Below, in pieces: positions 42,413-51,870 of a stretch of 64,000 bases of DNA (its first letter is position 1; each line of letters starts with the position of its first letter). This DNA comes from Megamonas hypermegale_A (GTDB lineage: Bacteria > Bacillota > Negativicutes > Selenomonadales > Selenomonadaceae). The notes below the pieces were generated by a model, which did no database searches, was not told where the DNA came from, and worked only from the letters and a program-made list of their open reading frames with translations. A program made the position numbers and the translations under genes. Location of the stretch: the NCBI RefSeq assembly GCF_030371585.1, contig NZ_JAUDCE010000006.1, one strand, 5' to 3'.

Positions 42413-43060
42413 ATGATTTTATATACTCTGCACGAAAATGGTTATATTGATTTTGCCGAAAAGATAAAAATGTATCCGACGGAAAAATTCAATATGTATG
42501 TGAATATAACGAATAGATGCAACTGCAACTGTACGTTCTGCCTGCGTCATTTGAAGGAAGACCATAAACTGTGGCTCAAAGGCGGCGAACCTTCGGTGGA
42601 AGAAATCGAGCAGGCGTTCTTAAATGCGCCGATGGAAAACGTGCAGGAAATCGTCTTTTGTGGTTTCGGCGAACCAACAATCCGTCTTGACGATTTAATC
42701 ACGATACTGAAATTCATAAGAGAAAAATATCCGCAGCTTAAAATACGCATGAATACGAACGGGCTCAGCGATTTGGAATACAGAAAACCGACGGCGCCGC
42801 TGTTTGAAGGACTGCTCGATACGATTTCCATCAGTCTGAATGAATCGACGGCGCAGAAATATCTGGATGTTACACGCAGCCGTTTCGGTCTGAAATCGTA
42901 TGAAGCAATGCTTGAATTTGCCAGTCAATGCAAAAATTATATTCCGCATGTTGTTGTAACAGTCGTGGAAGTAATCGGAGAGGCAGAAATTGAAGCATGC
43001 AGAAAAGTTTGTGAAAAATATAATTTAAATCTGCGTATCCGCCGCTATGAAAGTAATTGA
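42413..43060 (+). CDS. Radical SAM protein (TatD-associated type)
   Basis: A 215-residue radical SAM enzyme with the cluster motif CNCNCTFC (CX3CX2C) in NMYVNITNRCNCNCTFCLRH, GFGEPT for SAM binding and NTNGLSD. Resembles the small radical SAM proteins often linked to TatD nucleases; the substrate is unknown and no tatD is in the window. The ATG at 42413 follows GAAGGA; an earlier start at 42392 has no site. The alr gene follows 53 bp later. Confidence 0.88.
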   Translation: MILYTLHENGYIDFAEKIKMYPTEKFNMYVNITNRCNCNCTFCLRHLKEDHKLWLKGGEPSVEEIEQAFLNAPMENVQEIVFCGFGEPTIRLDDLITILKFIREKYPQLKIRMNTNGLSDLEYRKPTAPLFEGLLDTISISLNESTAQKYLDVTRSRFGLKSYEAMLEFASQCKNYIPHVVVTVVEVIGEAEIEACRKVCEKYNLNLRIRRYESN

Positions 43061-43113
43061 TGATTGATGATTAGAAGAAAAACGAAGGAAGCGAAATTAT
43101 TGTGGAGTTTGGG

Positions 43114-44295
43114 ATGACGAAATTATTATGGACTGAAATAGATTTAGATGTAATAGCCGAAAATATGCAGATTATCCGCCGCCTGAGCCAATCAAAAGAA
43201 ATCGCAGCGGTGGTAAAAGCGGATGCTTACGGGCACGGCTCAGTGGCGCTGGCGCAGACGCTGCTGGACAACGGAGCCGACCGCTTCGCCGTGGCGCGTC
43301 TTGATGAAGCGATAGAACTTCGCCATCACGGCATCACCGCGCCTATTTTCATTCTCGGCTACACCGACCCGAAGCGTGCCGACGAAGCCATAGCGTACAA
43401 TGTAGATGTCTGCATGTACAATTATGATGAAGCGAAGATTTTTTCGGCAGAAGCCGTAAAACAAAACAGCAAAGCTGTTTTCCATATCGCCATTGATACG
43501 GGCATGGAACGCATCGGCTATAAACCGGACAGCGCCAGTGTGGCTGAGATTGTGAAAATCAGCAAGCTGCCGAACGTTGTTTTAGAGGGGATTTTTACTC
43601 ATTTCTGTCTGGCCGACTGCGCAGACAAGACTTTCACGCATAAACAGTATGCAAGATTTAAATGGGTCTGCGACGAACTTGCCAAACAGAATGTAAAAAT
43701 AAATGTACATCACTGTGCCAACAGCGCCGCCATTATCGACCTGCCGCAGTACCATTACGATATGGTGCGCGCAGGCGTGATTATGTACGGCATGGCGCCG
43801 TCGGATGAAGTGGATATCGCGCATACGGGACTGAAACCGGCGATGAGTTTTAAATGTGAAGTTACTTTCGTAAAAACGGTCAGCGCAGGTGACGGCATAG
43901 GCTACGGTCATAAATATATTGCCGACAGCCAAAGAGTCATTGCAACCATTCCTGTCGGCTATGCCGACGGCTATACCCGCCTTCTGTCCGGCAAAGCGGA
44001 AGTTCTCATTCACGGCAAGAGAGCCAAAGTGGTCGGCAATATCTGTATGGACCAGTGTATGGTTGATGTTACGGATATACCGGATGTAAAGGTAGGCGAT
44101 GAAGTGGTGGTATTCGGCAGACAGGGCGAAGAATGTATCCTGGCTGACGAACTGGCCGACAAACTGGGCACTATCAACTATGAAATTACCTGCATGATAT
44201 CGCGCCGTGTCCCTAGATTTTATATAAAAGACCATAAACGGGTATTTTATAAATCGTATCTGAGCGATTTGGCACTTAGCATGTACAATCTTTGA
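43114..44295 (+). CDS. alr: Alanine racemase
   Basis: PLP enzyme making D-alanine for peptidoglycan. 393 residues. The PLP lysine is Lys35 in AVVKADAYGHG; also WTEIDLDVIAENM at the start, GMERIGY, HCANSAA, VRAGVIMYGM and the second catalytic Tyr near VGYADGYTR. ATG at 43114 is chosen since GGAG lies 6 nt upstream and the family start fits; a GTG at 43102 is the alternative. Confidence 0.95.
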   Translation: MTKLLWTEIDLDVIAENMQIIRRLSQSKEIAAVVKADAYGHGSVALAQTLLDNGADRFAVARLDEAIELRHHGITAPIFILGYTDPKRADEAIAYNVDVCMYNYDEAKIFSAEAVKQNSKAVFHIAIDTGMERIGYKPDSASVAEIVKISKLPNVVLEGIFTHFCLADCADKTFTHKQYARFKWVCDELAKQNVKINVHHCANSAAIIDLPQYHYDMVRAGVIMYGMAPSDEVDIAHTGLKPAMSFKCEVTFVKTVSAGDGIGYGHKYIADSQRVIATIPVGYADGYTRLLSGKAEVLIHGKRAKVVGNICMDQCMVDVTDIPDVKVGDEVVVFGRQGEECILADELADKLGTINYEITCMISRRVPRFYIKDHKRVFYKSYLSDLALSMYNL

Positions 44296-44331
44296 TTTTA
44301 TTTTTAGTTTTTTAGAAAGAGAGGGGTTTTC

Positions 44332-45618
44332 TTGGAAACTGCTGCTTACATAGCTATAGCTATTTTCGTAGTAGCCTATATGCTGATTATTTCGGAAAAA
44401 ATACATCGTACTATCGTCGGCCTGTCCGGTGCGATGCTGATGATTTTACTGGGAATTTTAAATCAGGAACAGGCGATAAGCCATGTCGATTTCAATACAA
44501 TCGGACTTCTGGTCGGCATGATGATAATCGTCAATATTACGAGTGAAACGGGGCTGTTCAACTACCTTGCCATCTGGTCGGCAAAAAAAGTTAAAGCCAA
44601 TCCCGTTAAACTCTTAATTGTTTTATCCGCATTGACGGCGTTCTGCTCGGCTTTTCTGGACAACGTAACGACGGTGCTTCTGACCGTTCCGGTAACGTTC
44701 AGTATCACCTCGCAGCTCAAAGTACCGGTGCAGCCGTTTCTGATTGCACAGATTATGGCTTCCAATATCGGCGGTACGGCGACGCTTATCGGCGACCCGC
44801 CGAATATCATGATTGGCAGTGCCGTGCCGGAAATGGATTTCATGGCGTTTCTGACAAACTTGGGCGATATCTGCGTCGTTATTTTTGCCGTAACGATAGC
44901 TGTTATGGTAGGTATCTATCATAAACAGCTCAAAACAAAACCGGAACTTCAGGCGCAGGTAATGACGATGGATGAACGCAAAGAACTGAAAGATACGAAG
45001 CTCCTGAAAAAATGCCTGTTCGTGCTTGCCATTACGATTATTACGTTCGTATTCCATTCGCAGCTCGGTCTCGAATCGGCTACTGTTGCATTAAGCGGTG
45101 CCTCGCTGCTCATGCTCATAACAATCAGTACGCGTGAAACGGCTATCGTGAATATCCTGAGCAAACTGGAATGGCTGGCTATCTTCTTCTTCGTCGGTTT
45201 GTTCATTCTCGTCGGCGGCCTGGTGGAAACGGGCGTTATCAAAGCGATGGCGGCAGAAGCCGTTAAACTTACGGAAGGAGACGTAACAACGACAACCATG
45301 CTCATATTGTGGCTCAGTGCGATTGCTTCCGCATTTATTGACAACATTCCGTTTGTTGCAACGTTAATTCCGATGATTAAGGAAATGGGCGCCATGGGCA
45401 TGACGAACCTCGAACCGCTCTGGTGGGCTCTATCGCTCGGTGCATGTCTAGGCGGCAACGGTACGCTTATCGGAGCCAGCGCCAACGTTGTCGTTGCCGG
45501 TATGGCCAGCGCTCACGGCGTAAAGCTGACGTTTATGGATTACCTGAAGATTGCCTTCCCGCTCATGATACTGTCCATAATTATCTCCAGCGTATATATT
45601 TATGTACGATACTTATAA
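44332..45618 (+). CDS. ArsB/NhaD-type ion transporter
   Basis: A 428-residue integral membrane protein with about eleven to twelve segments of the ArsB/NhaD/P-protein group. Two repeated half-motifs are visible: SAFLDNVTTVLLTVPV in the first half and SAFIDNIPFVATLIPMI in the second, plus NIGGTATLIGDPPNIMIG and GGNGTLIGASANVV. It may exchange sodium and protons or export oxyanions or organic acids. Start is TTG at 44332 following GAGAGGGG. Confidence 0.88.
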   Translation: METAAYIAIAIFVVAYMLIISEKIHRTIVGLSGAMLMILLGILNQEQAISHVDFNTIGLLVGMMIIVNITSETGLFNYLAIWSAKKVKANPVKLLIVLSALTAFCSAFLDNVTTVLLTVPVTFSITSQLKVPVQPFLIAQIMASNIGGTATLIGDPPNIMIGSAVPEMDFMAFLTNLGDICVVIFAVTIAVMVGIYHKQLKTKPELQAQVMTMDERKELKDTKLLKKCLFVLAITIITFVFHSQLGLESATVALSGASLLMLITISTRETAIVNILSKLEWLAIFFFVGLFILVGGLVETGVIKAMAAEAVKLTEGDVTTTTMLILWLSAIASAFIDNIPFVATLIPMIKEMGAMGMTNLEPLWWALSLGACLGGNGTLIGASANVVVAGMASAHGVKLTFMDYLKIAFPLMILSIIISSVYIYVRYL

Positions 45619-45620
45619 GA

Positions 45621-45660
45621 AAAAAAGCTAGATGAATTTCATCTAGCTTTTTTCTTTATC
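45621..45660. terminator. Bidirectional terminator
   Basis: Stem AAAGCTAGATGAA with TTCATCTAGCTTT, short loop, A- and T-runs on either side. Confidence 0.8.
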
Positions 45661-46480
45661 AAGCTGGGGAGTCTTGAGATACTTTATTCTGCATTTCAGT
45701 TTTAAAAATGTTGAAAATCTCTTCTAAGCGTTCAACGGAAATGCCCGTGCCGTCAGCAAATTGTTGCAGACGCTGCTGGTCCGTCATATTCTTATATTGA
45801 TTTAACAGTTCGTCGCGCTGCGTCTTATCCATCTGTCTGAATTTGTCATGACCGGATTGGACGAAATCACTGATACTGTCGACTTCCTGCTGGGAAATTT
45901 TGCCATCCTGTATCAGTTGATTGGTAAAGTCGCGCAGTCTTTGGTCGAGATTGTCTTTGGCAGGTCTCGGCGGTTTTACGTGTCTAGGCGGCAGCGGACG
46001 GAGTATTTCCTTCAGTGTATCTACCGGAATGGTTGTGCTTTCGGAAATATCCTGGAAATTAGCACGCAGGGATAAATCATCACGGTTTTCGCGGCGGTAT
46101 TTAAACGTATCGCGCCGTTCCAATTTACGCATTTCGTCGAAAGCGTTCTGCTGATTTTTATAGAAGGAAATCATTTTTCTTTTCAGCTTGTCTGCCTGAG
46201 TGGCGGATATTTTATTATTATCGAGAGCTTTATCTATTTCTGCAAAATTAGCGGCTGCCTGATGGCGGGTAGTCGTGTACATCCAGGAGTATTTCTGCTG
46301 GAACTGTTCGTTGTATTCCCTGAATTTATCGAAATTCATAGGCGGAGGCATCATCTGCTGGTGCGGCGGAGGCGGCATCTGCCTGTCATTCGGTGCGGCG
46401 AATGCAGTGCTGCCGAGAATTAAAGTAGTACAGCCGACGAGCAGAGCCGCAGACAGTTTTTTCGTCAATGACTTTTTCAT
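45659..46480 (-). CDS. Secreted helical protein of unknown function
   Basis: A 273-residue exported protein. Residues 1-29 form a signal peptide ending AFA. A short Pro/Met/Gln-rich stretch (PPPPHQQMMPPPMNF) follows, then a long charged helical region. Two similar segments, about NKISATQADKLKRKM and GKISQQEVDSISDFV, suggest an internal repeat like the DUF2680 type. Many Arg, Lys, Gln and Asp, no Cys in the mature part. Possibly a periplasmic binding or stress protein. ATG at 46480 is used (AAGGATG upstream). Confidence 0.75.
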   Translation of the reverse strand: MKKSLTKKLSAALLVGCTTLILGSTAFAAPNDRQMPPPPHQQMMPPPMNFDKFREYNEQFQQKYSWMYTTTRHQAAANFAEIDKALDNNKISATQADKLKRKMISFYKNQQNAFDEMRKLERRDTFKYRRENRDDLSLRANFQDISESTTIPVDTLKEILRPLPPRHVKPPRPAKDNLDQRLRDFTNQLIQDGKISQQEVDSISDFVQSGHDKFRQMDKTQRDELLNQYKNMTDQQRLQQFADGTGISVERLEEIFNIFKTEMQNKVSQDSPA

Positions 46481-46577
46481 ATAGATACACATCCTTTCGG
46501 TGTATGTTATTGCCTTTATATTATTAGCATAGCACGCAAAAAATAGAGTAAAATTAAAAACAGATTAAAATTGTATT

Positions 46578-46619
46578 AAAAAACTCCTTAAAATCTAACT
46601 AACCGATTTTAAGGAGTTC
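46578..46619 (-). terminator. Terminator of usp genes
   Basis: Stem AACTCCTTAAAATC with GATTTTAAGGAGTT, minus-strand T-run. Confidence 0.75.
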
Positions 46620-46626
46620 ATTTGCA

Positions 46627-47049
46627 TTATTTTACAACGAGCGCAGGACACGGTGCATGTTCAACAACATACTGACTTACCGAGCCGAGCAGCACGCCTT
46701 TTACAAGGCCGAGACCGCGGCTGCCGATTACAACGAGGTCAGCTTTGATTTCATCGGCAAAATCAGTAATGGTAACAGAAGGAGAACCCGTTTCGGAAGT
46801 TGTAACAACATTGATTTTTTCTGGTACTTTGCTGGCTGCTTTTTCCAATATTTCATTACCGGCTTTATTTACGGCTTCCAGTATAGCATCGGAAAGGCAG
46901 GCATTGATTGCCAGCTGGTTGATGTTTGCTACATAAAGGATGTGAATTTCACTACCGTAAATTTCAGCAATGGAGATTGCTTCGTCAATAGCTCTGTCAG
47001 CAGTTTCAGAACCGTCTACTGGAACTAAAATACGTTTAATATCTGTCAT
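46627..47049 (-). CDS. Universal stress protein A family
   Basis: A 140-residue single UspA domain. Nucleotide-binding pattern GSRGLGLVKGVLLGSVSQYV with the final CPALVVK, and the opening KRILVPVDGSETADRAI, place it in the ATP-binding class. It is 18 bp downstream of a second usp gene on the same strand, so the two probably act or respond together. Confidence 0.92.
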   Translation of the reverse strand: MTDIKRILVPVDGSETADRAIDEAISIAEIYGSEIHILYVANINQLAINACLSDAILEAVNKAGNEILEKAASKVPEKINVVTTSETGSPSVTITDFADEIKADLVVIGSRGLGLVKGVLLGSVSQYVVEHAPCPALVVK

Positions 47050-47067
47050 AAGGAATCCCTCCAGAAT

Positions 47068-47505
47068 TTATTTTACAATTAGTACAGGGCAAATGGATTT
47101 TTCAAGAACGTAGCGACTGACACTGCCGTTTAGAATTGTGCCGAAAAAACTCAGCTGTCTGCACCCCATAATAATGAGGTCGGCATGATATTCCCGGGCG
47201 AATTCTAAAATTTTCAGCTTGGGCTGACCGCTTAAATGATGAGTGCTTATCTGTAAATCGGCGGAAAGCTGCATGCGTGCACTGTCAAGTATACTATGGG
47301 AATAGCGGGAAACCGAGCCGGTGAACGGCGTCGACAGCCATGAAGCGCCGTCAAAAGAGCTGTCCGTTTTTTCGTTAAAGTATGTAACCAACAATAAAGC
47401 GACTTCGGCATTGTAAATCCGCGCTAAATTATCAGCCATGCTTAAAGCGCTGAAAGCTTCTTTCGTCTCATTTACCGGCACTAATATGCGCTTAATATCC
47501 AGCAT
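47068..47505 (-). CDS. Universal stress protein family, diverged
   Basis: A 145-residue UspA-fold protein, first of a two-gene unit. The opening IKRILVPVNETKEAF and the end LNGSVSRYVLEKSICPVLIV fit the family, but the nucleotide loop reads GCRQLSFFGTI instead of GSRGLG-like, so ATP binding is less certain. Start at ATG 47505 follows AGGTGA; the frame could begin at ATG 47511. Confidence 0.88.
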   Translation of the reverse strand: MLDIKRILVPVNETKEAFSALSMADNLARIYNAEVALLLVTYFNEKTDSSFDGASWLSTPFTGSVSRYSHSILDSARMQLSADLQISTHHLSGQPKLKILEFAREYHADLIIMGCRQLSFFGTILNGSVSRYVLEKSICPVLIVK

Positions 47506-47658
47506 AGTCATCACCTGAATTCCTGAACGTTTAAATATATTATTCGCTAGTATAATTTAAAATTCCTTTAAATCGTTTTTAAAAAATTTCTGGAAGAAAT
47601 AAAGGATTTGAAAATTTTTTGTGAAATATATCAATATGTATGTGTTCATTATGTATAA

Positions 47659-48158
47659 GTTCATTTTTCTTTGAAGCCAAAGAAAAATGAACCAAAAAGA
47701 AATCTTTTAACGTTTCGCTATCGCTGCACTGGGCAAGTCTTCGCAGCCTTTCTATGAATATAGTCGGTACAGTGGCTCGAAACATTTGGAATTTGGCTCG
47801 TGCCTTCCAGTTTCAGATGAGAACAAAATTGTGAGCTGTAACACGATATTTTGCTATTCATGCTAAAACTTTCATCCATGTTAGAGTATTTTCACGATAG
47901 CTTTAGCTATTAAAAAGAAGAAGATTTAGATATGGTTTTAGTTTAAATGTTTGAGCGAAGCGAGTTTTTAAACGTTATATCTAAATCTTCTTCTTTTTAA
48001 AGTGAAAATCTCTTATGGGCTACGAACTAAGGCACTTTCTTTTTCGGCAACTTTTCTTTGTGCCAGCAAAGAAAAATTGCCCGGCACAATATGAAAATAA
48101 ATTAAGAAATAAATTCTCTTAATCTTATATTGTGCCGAACGGGTACTTTTTCGGTTCA
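47659..48158 (+). repeat. LHR copy 5, full length
   Basis: About 500 bp between the divergent usp and HD-domain genes. End hairpin GTTCATTTTTCTTTG/CAAAGAAAAATGAAC, core ACGTTTCGCTATCGCTGCAC, central hairpin with a perfect 24-bp stem (47910-47933 with 47977-48000), CAACTTTTCTTTG/CAAAGAAAAATTG, and hairpin GGCACAATAT/ATATTGTGCC. The exact right end is uncertain by about 10 bp. Confidence 0.9.
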
Positions 48159-48204
48159 AGTTTTTAAACAAATAAATAAAAATTCAGTAAAGAGAGGTAA
48201 AAAA

Positions 48205-48789
48205 ATGTTTACCAAAAAAGAAGCATATGAATTATTGAAGCAATACAATAAAGAGGAATTTCATCTGCAACATGCACGGACAGTAGCTCTTGTCATGCGT
48301 TATTTTGCTCAAAAGCTTGGTTATGAAGATGAAGCCGATTCCTGGGAAATAGCCGGTCTTTTGCATGATATCGACTTTGAGATGTATCCGGAGGAACACT
48401 GCCGCAAAGCCGAAGAGCTCTTGGCTAAAAGCGGCGCCGATGAAAAGCTCATTCATGCCGTATGCTGTCACGGCTACGGTATCTGCAGCGATATGGAGCC
48501 GACGCATATCATGGAAAAGATTTTGTTTGCAACGGATGAACTCACCGGCTTAATCGGGGCTGCTGCTCTTATGCGTCCGTCCAAATCGGTGCAGGACATG
48601 GAGCTGAAAAGTCTGAAGAAGAAGTTCAAGGACAAGCGGTTTGCCGCCGGCTGTTCGCGCGATATTATCAAGCAGGGAGCACAGATGCTGGACTGGCCTT
48701 TGGATGAACTTTTAGAGCAGACTTTGGAAGCGATGAAGGCCGTTGAAGCTGAAATTCCGAATAAAGAATTTAACTATCTTCGCTGTTGA
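48205..48789 (+). CDS. HD-domain phosphohydrolase-like protein
   Basis: A 194-residue HD-domain protein. Metal-binding pattern: His in QHARTVALVMRYFA, the HD pair in AGLLHDIDFEMYPEEHC and later acidic residues (ATDELTG). Such proteins hydrolyse nucleotides or related phosphates; the substrate is not known. The ATG at 48205 (AGAGAGG upstream) is preferred over a frame reaching into the LHR repeat. Its 3' end overlaps tadA by 16 bp, convergently. Confidence 0.87.
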   Translation: MFTKKEAYELLKQYNKEEFHLQHARTVALVMRYFAQKLGYEDEADSWEIAGLLHDIDFEMYPEEHCRKAEELLAKSGADEKLIHAVCCHGYGICSDMEPTHIMEKILFATDELTGLIGAAALMRPSKSVQDMELKSLKKKFKDKRFAAGCSRDIIKQGAQMLDWPLDELLEQTLEAMKAVEAEIPNKEFNYLRC

Positions 48790-49244
48790 AAAAACCGTTT
48801 TACGATGGCGCTGCATTCATCTTCAAGCACGCCGGCGCGCACTTCAATCTGGTGCGGCAGATAGGGATTGCTGACGATGTTGAAGACAGATTCGCAGCCG
48901 CCTGCCCGCCAGTCGGTCGCGCCGTAGACGAGGCGCTTAATGCGGCTCGTGAACAGCGCTCCGGCGCACATAGGGCACGGTTCAATCGTAACGTACAGCG
49001 TTAAATCGCAAAGCCGCCAGTTTTTTATTTTCTGGCAGGCTTTTTTTATGGCTATAATTTCGGCATGAGCCGTAGCATCAAATGTCGTTTCCCGCAGATT
49101 GTGAGCGCGGGCGATGATTTGCCCCTGCTTGTTGCAGATTATCGCGCCTATGGGAATTTCGCCGAGTCTGAACGCTTTCGCGGCTTCTTTCAATGCTTCG
49201 CGCATTCCTTCGGTATCGCTGTGGATTACAGTTATATCATTCAT
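48774..49244 (-). CDS. tadA: tRNA adenosine(34) deaminase
   Basis: Converts the wobble adenosine of tRNA-Arg(ACG) to inosine. 156 residues. Zinc and proton-shuttle residues are in ATAHAEIIAIKKA and EPCPMCAGALFTSRI. The end RVLEDECSAIVKRFF-like region fits TadA. Single gene. Confidence 0.95.
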   Translation of the reverse strand: MNDITVIHSDTEGMREALKEAAKAFRLGEIPIGAIICNKQGQIIARAHNLRETTFDATAHAEIIAIKKACQKIKNWRLCDLTLYVTIEPCPMCAGALFTSRIKRLVYGATDWRAGGCESVFNIVSNPYLPHQIEVRAGVLEDECSAIVKRFFQQRR

Positions 49245-49274
49245 AAAAAACCTCGTTTAATCGTTAATTTTTGT

Positions 49275-49432
49275 TTGACCTGAAGAGAAAATGAATTATA
49301 ATGATAATGCTATAGTCTTGACGGAAACAATACTGACTTTCAGCAGATGATTTCCGAGGGTAAAAATACGACCTGTCGGCGGCAGTAAACTTTACTTTGT
49401 AGAGTTATTGACCGGCGGCTGAGACTGGAGGA
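49275..49432 (+). promoter_or_regulatory. Promoter and structured leader of SSS symporter gene
   Basis: TTGACC (49275-49280), 16 bp, TATAAT (49297-49302), then a leader of about 128 nt before the start at 49437. Its ends can close a stem (AGTCTT near 49314 with GAGACT near 49426); inside are GC-rich stretches GTCGGCGGCAG and ACCGGCGGCTG, unusual for an intergenic region here. It could be a riboswitch or other structured leader; it does not match any class I can name. Confidence 0.4.
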
Positions 49433-49436
49433 TAAG

Positions 49437-50852
49437 ATGAACTGGTATTTAGTAGTAATTGCTCTTTACGCCGTGCTTTTGATTGCCGTTGGTGTGATTA
49501 TATCGCGCCGCGTAAAGGGAGCGGATGATTTTTTTGTCGGCGGACGCAAGATGGCACCGTTTCTGCTGTTCATTACGCTGGTCGCTCCGAATATCGGAGC
49601 CGGTTCTACCGTAGGCGTGGCGGGCATGGGCTTTACTTCGGGCATATCGGCAGCGTGGTGGATTATAGCTTCGGCTGTCGGTACTTTTATTTTAGCATTT
49701 ATTATCGGTCCTAAGATATGGGAAATTGCCAAAAATCACGGATTTTACACTCTGGGCGATTATCTGGAATACCGCTACAACCGCTATTTGCGCGGTCTTA
49801 TTTCGCTGATGATGGCAATCGGCACTTTGGCTATTTTCGCCGGTCAGCTCATGGGTATCGGCTGGATTTTATCCGTTGTAGCCGATATCGACAAGACGAC
49901 GAGTGTGCTGATTGCGTCGGCTGTCGTTGTACTGTATTTCTGCGCCGGCGGATTTTTGTCGGCGGTGTATGCCAATCTGATTGAAGCGTGCGTGAAATTA
50001 ATCGGTTTTATCGTTGCCGTGCCGCTCGTACTGTCATTTGTCGGCGGCTTTGACGGACTGCATGATAAAGTTGTCGCCAATATGGCGGATGCAGCGCAAA
50101 GTGCGGCGTATTTCAGTTTTGACGGGCTCGGCTCGACGGTAATCATGGGCTTTTTCCTGATGCTTATGCCGTCGTTTTTCCTGTCGCCGGCTCTAATCGG
50201 TAAGGTGTACAGTGCCAAAGACAAAAATACGGTGCGCCTCAGTACGTTTTTATGCGGCGTGGTAATGCTGCTGTTTTCCGTCATACCGGTAATTCTCGGC
50301 ATGGCGGCTTATGCGATTGCGCCGGATTTGCCGCAGCGTGATTTGGCGCTGCCGTATGTAATGAAGGAATGTATGCCGTTTTGGGCATCGGCGCTGGCAT
50401 TGGCGGCGATTTTCTCGGCGGAAATCAGCGCGGCGGATGCCGTTTTGTACATGATAACGACTTCGTTTACGAAGGATTTGTATAAATCGTTTATCAATCC
50501 GTCCATTTCCGATGAAAAACTGATAAAGGGCGGACGTATTGTAACGGTGCTTGCCGGTGTAATCGGCATCGGTCTGGCGATTGTCCTGCCGAACGTAATA
50601 TCGGCGCTGTCCATTTTCTATTCACTGATGTCCGTGTCGATAACGGCGCCGCTTTTGTTCGGACTGTTTACAAAAAAAAGCTCGGCTGCTTCTGCTATTG
50701 CCGCAGCCGTAATCGGTGTTATTGTTACGGTGGGGCTGGAATTGTTTAATGACAATAAAGGCATCTGGATTTTAAACGGACAGTCGACGGCGATACTGCT
50801 GACATTGATTATAATGATGGTAATGCTTGTTGTAAAACCGAAAAAAGCATAA
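49437..50852 (+). CDS. Sodium:solute symporter (SSS family)
   Basis: A 471-residue member of the SLC5-like family with about thirteen membrane segments. Seen: DDFFVGGRKMAPFLLFITLV near the start, GFTSGISAAWW, and the sodium-site region ALALAAIFSAEISAADAVLY in helix 8. Substrate unknown; the family covers sugars, amino acids, vitamins and organic acids. The leader upstream may carry a regulatory RNA. GGAGG-like site (CTGGAGG) precedes the ATG. Confidence 0.9.
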   Translation: MNWYLVVIALYAVLLIAVGVIISRRVKGADDFFVGGRKMAPFLLFITLVAPNIGAGSTVGVAGMGFTSGISAAWWIIASAVGTFILAFIIGPKIWEIAKNHGFYTLGDYLEYRYNRYLRGLISLMMAIGTLAIFAGQLMGIGWILSVVADIDKTTSVLIASAVVVLYFCAGGFLSAVYANLIEACVKLIGFIVAVPLVLSFVGGFDGLHDKVVANMADAAQSAAYFSFDGLGSTVIMGFFLMLMPSFFLSPALIGKVYSAKDKNTVRLSTFLCGVVMLLFSVIPVILGMAAYAIAPDLPQRDLALPYVMKECMPFWASALALAAIFSAEISAADAVLYMITTSFTKDLYKSFINPSISDEKLIKGGRIVTVLAGVIGIGLAIVLPNVISALSIFYSLMSVSITAPLLFGLFTKKSSAASAIAAAVIGVIVTVGLELFNDNKGIWILNGQSTAILLTLIIMMVMLVVKPKKA

Positions 50853-50857
50853 AAATA

Positions 50858-50902
50858 AAAAGCTGTTTAAGCGTTAATTTCTGCTTAAACAGCTTTTTTA
50901 TT
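50858..50902. terminator. Bidirectional terminator
   Basis: Stem AAAAGCTGTTTAAGC with GCTTAAACAGCTTTT, 10-nt loop, between convergent genes. Confidence 0.85.
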
Positions 50903-51803
50903 AGAGAAAATTATCGGTTGATTTAACTAGATTGATTTTATACTTGCTGACGAGTATTTTATACGCTGTCTGGCTGTATTCCTCAAAGCCGGGAATGTCG
51001 CTCATGCAGTCGGTCAGAACGTAAATGCGGCGTGTCAGCTCCGGTTTGTCATAGTAATATTCGCAGATTTGCTTAATGCTTTCCAGTACGCAATGTGATT
51101 TTGCCTCGCCGGCAATAATGATTTTATCAAATTCGGCGATTTTTTCGAGTAGCTTCGTATTCGTACTGTCATGCGTGGAATATTCCGGACGGATAATGCC
51201 GTACATTTCCGAATGGCGGTTCTGTCCTTTGCAGATTTTTTCCACAGGAACATCGGCGGCAACGGACATAAAATGAATTATATTGCTGAACTGATTTTCC
51301 AGTGTCCATCCCGTCGTGCCGTTGATACAGTGATACGGCCAGATGATGAGCTGCTTGCCCGTTTTTTCCAGCTGACGCACATAGTGCTTGCTGAGCGCCG
51401 GGTCGATTACGGCGCGCCATTTGCCGTCCGTCAAATCCTGCGGCTTGATGACCGTATACGGTGCCGGGTGATTGCCCGCTTCATCCACCCACCAGTAAGG
51501 ATGGAATATCTGCGCCGGCTCATGCGTATCGAGTGATACGATGATGGAGGATATTTTTTCGATATTATTGTAGATGAACTGACCGAGACGGATTACATCC
51601 TGCATAGCGCCGGGTACGCCGAGCGCACCGTTGTCCATGAAATCCTGCTGAATGTCGATACCGAGAAACAGCGTTTTCGGGCATTGCTCGTCATGTTCTA
51701 TCTGCTCTAAATTCGCCCAGCGCAAAAGATGATTGAGCGGCAGAGGGTTTATAGCCTGCCCTACGGAATCCGTATCGAAAATATGATGAAATGGAGTCTT
51801 CAA
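50901..51803 (-). CDS. Nicotinamidase-like cysteine hydrolase
   Basis: A 300-residue isochorismatase-fold hydrolase, longer than the usual 180-220. The expected triad parts are Asp in LGIDIQQDFMDNGALGVPGA and Cys in IIAGEAKSHCVLESIKQ; metal ligands fit SLDTHEPAQIFHP. The WPYHCINGTTGW segment is like nicotinamidase PncA (WPxHC). Role in nicotinamide salvage is likely but not certain. Confidence 0.85.
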   Translation of the reverse strand: MKTPFHHIFDTDSVGQAINPLPLNHLLRWANLEQIEHDEQCPKTLFLGIDIQQDFMDNGALGVPGAMQDVIRLGQFIYNNIEKISSIIVSLDTHEPAQIFHPYWWVDEAGNHPAPYTVIKPQDLTDGKWRAVIDPALSKHYVRQLEKTGKQLIIWPYHCINGTTGWTLENQFSNIIHFMSVAADVPVEKICKGQNRHSEMYGIIRPEYSTHDSTNTKLLEKIAEFDKIIIAGEAKSHCVLESIKQICEYYYDKPELTRRIYVLTDCMSDIPGFEEYSQTAYKILVSKYKINLVKSTDNFL

Positions 51804-51870
51804 TTAATCACCTCGTTTAGATTTTTTCATTTTTTTATGAAATAAGCTCAGGTTGTGCCTGAGCTTTAAT

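Noticed and set aside
49421..49431. GGCTGAGAC as a thiamin pyrophosphate riboswitch mark
   Set aside because: The other conserved TPP-riboswitch segments are absent and the motif sits at the very end of the leader.
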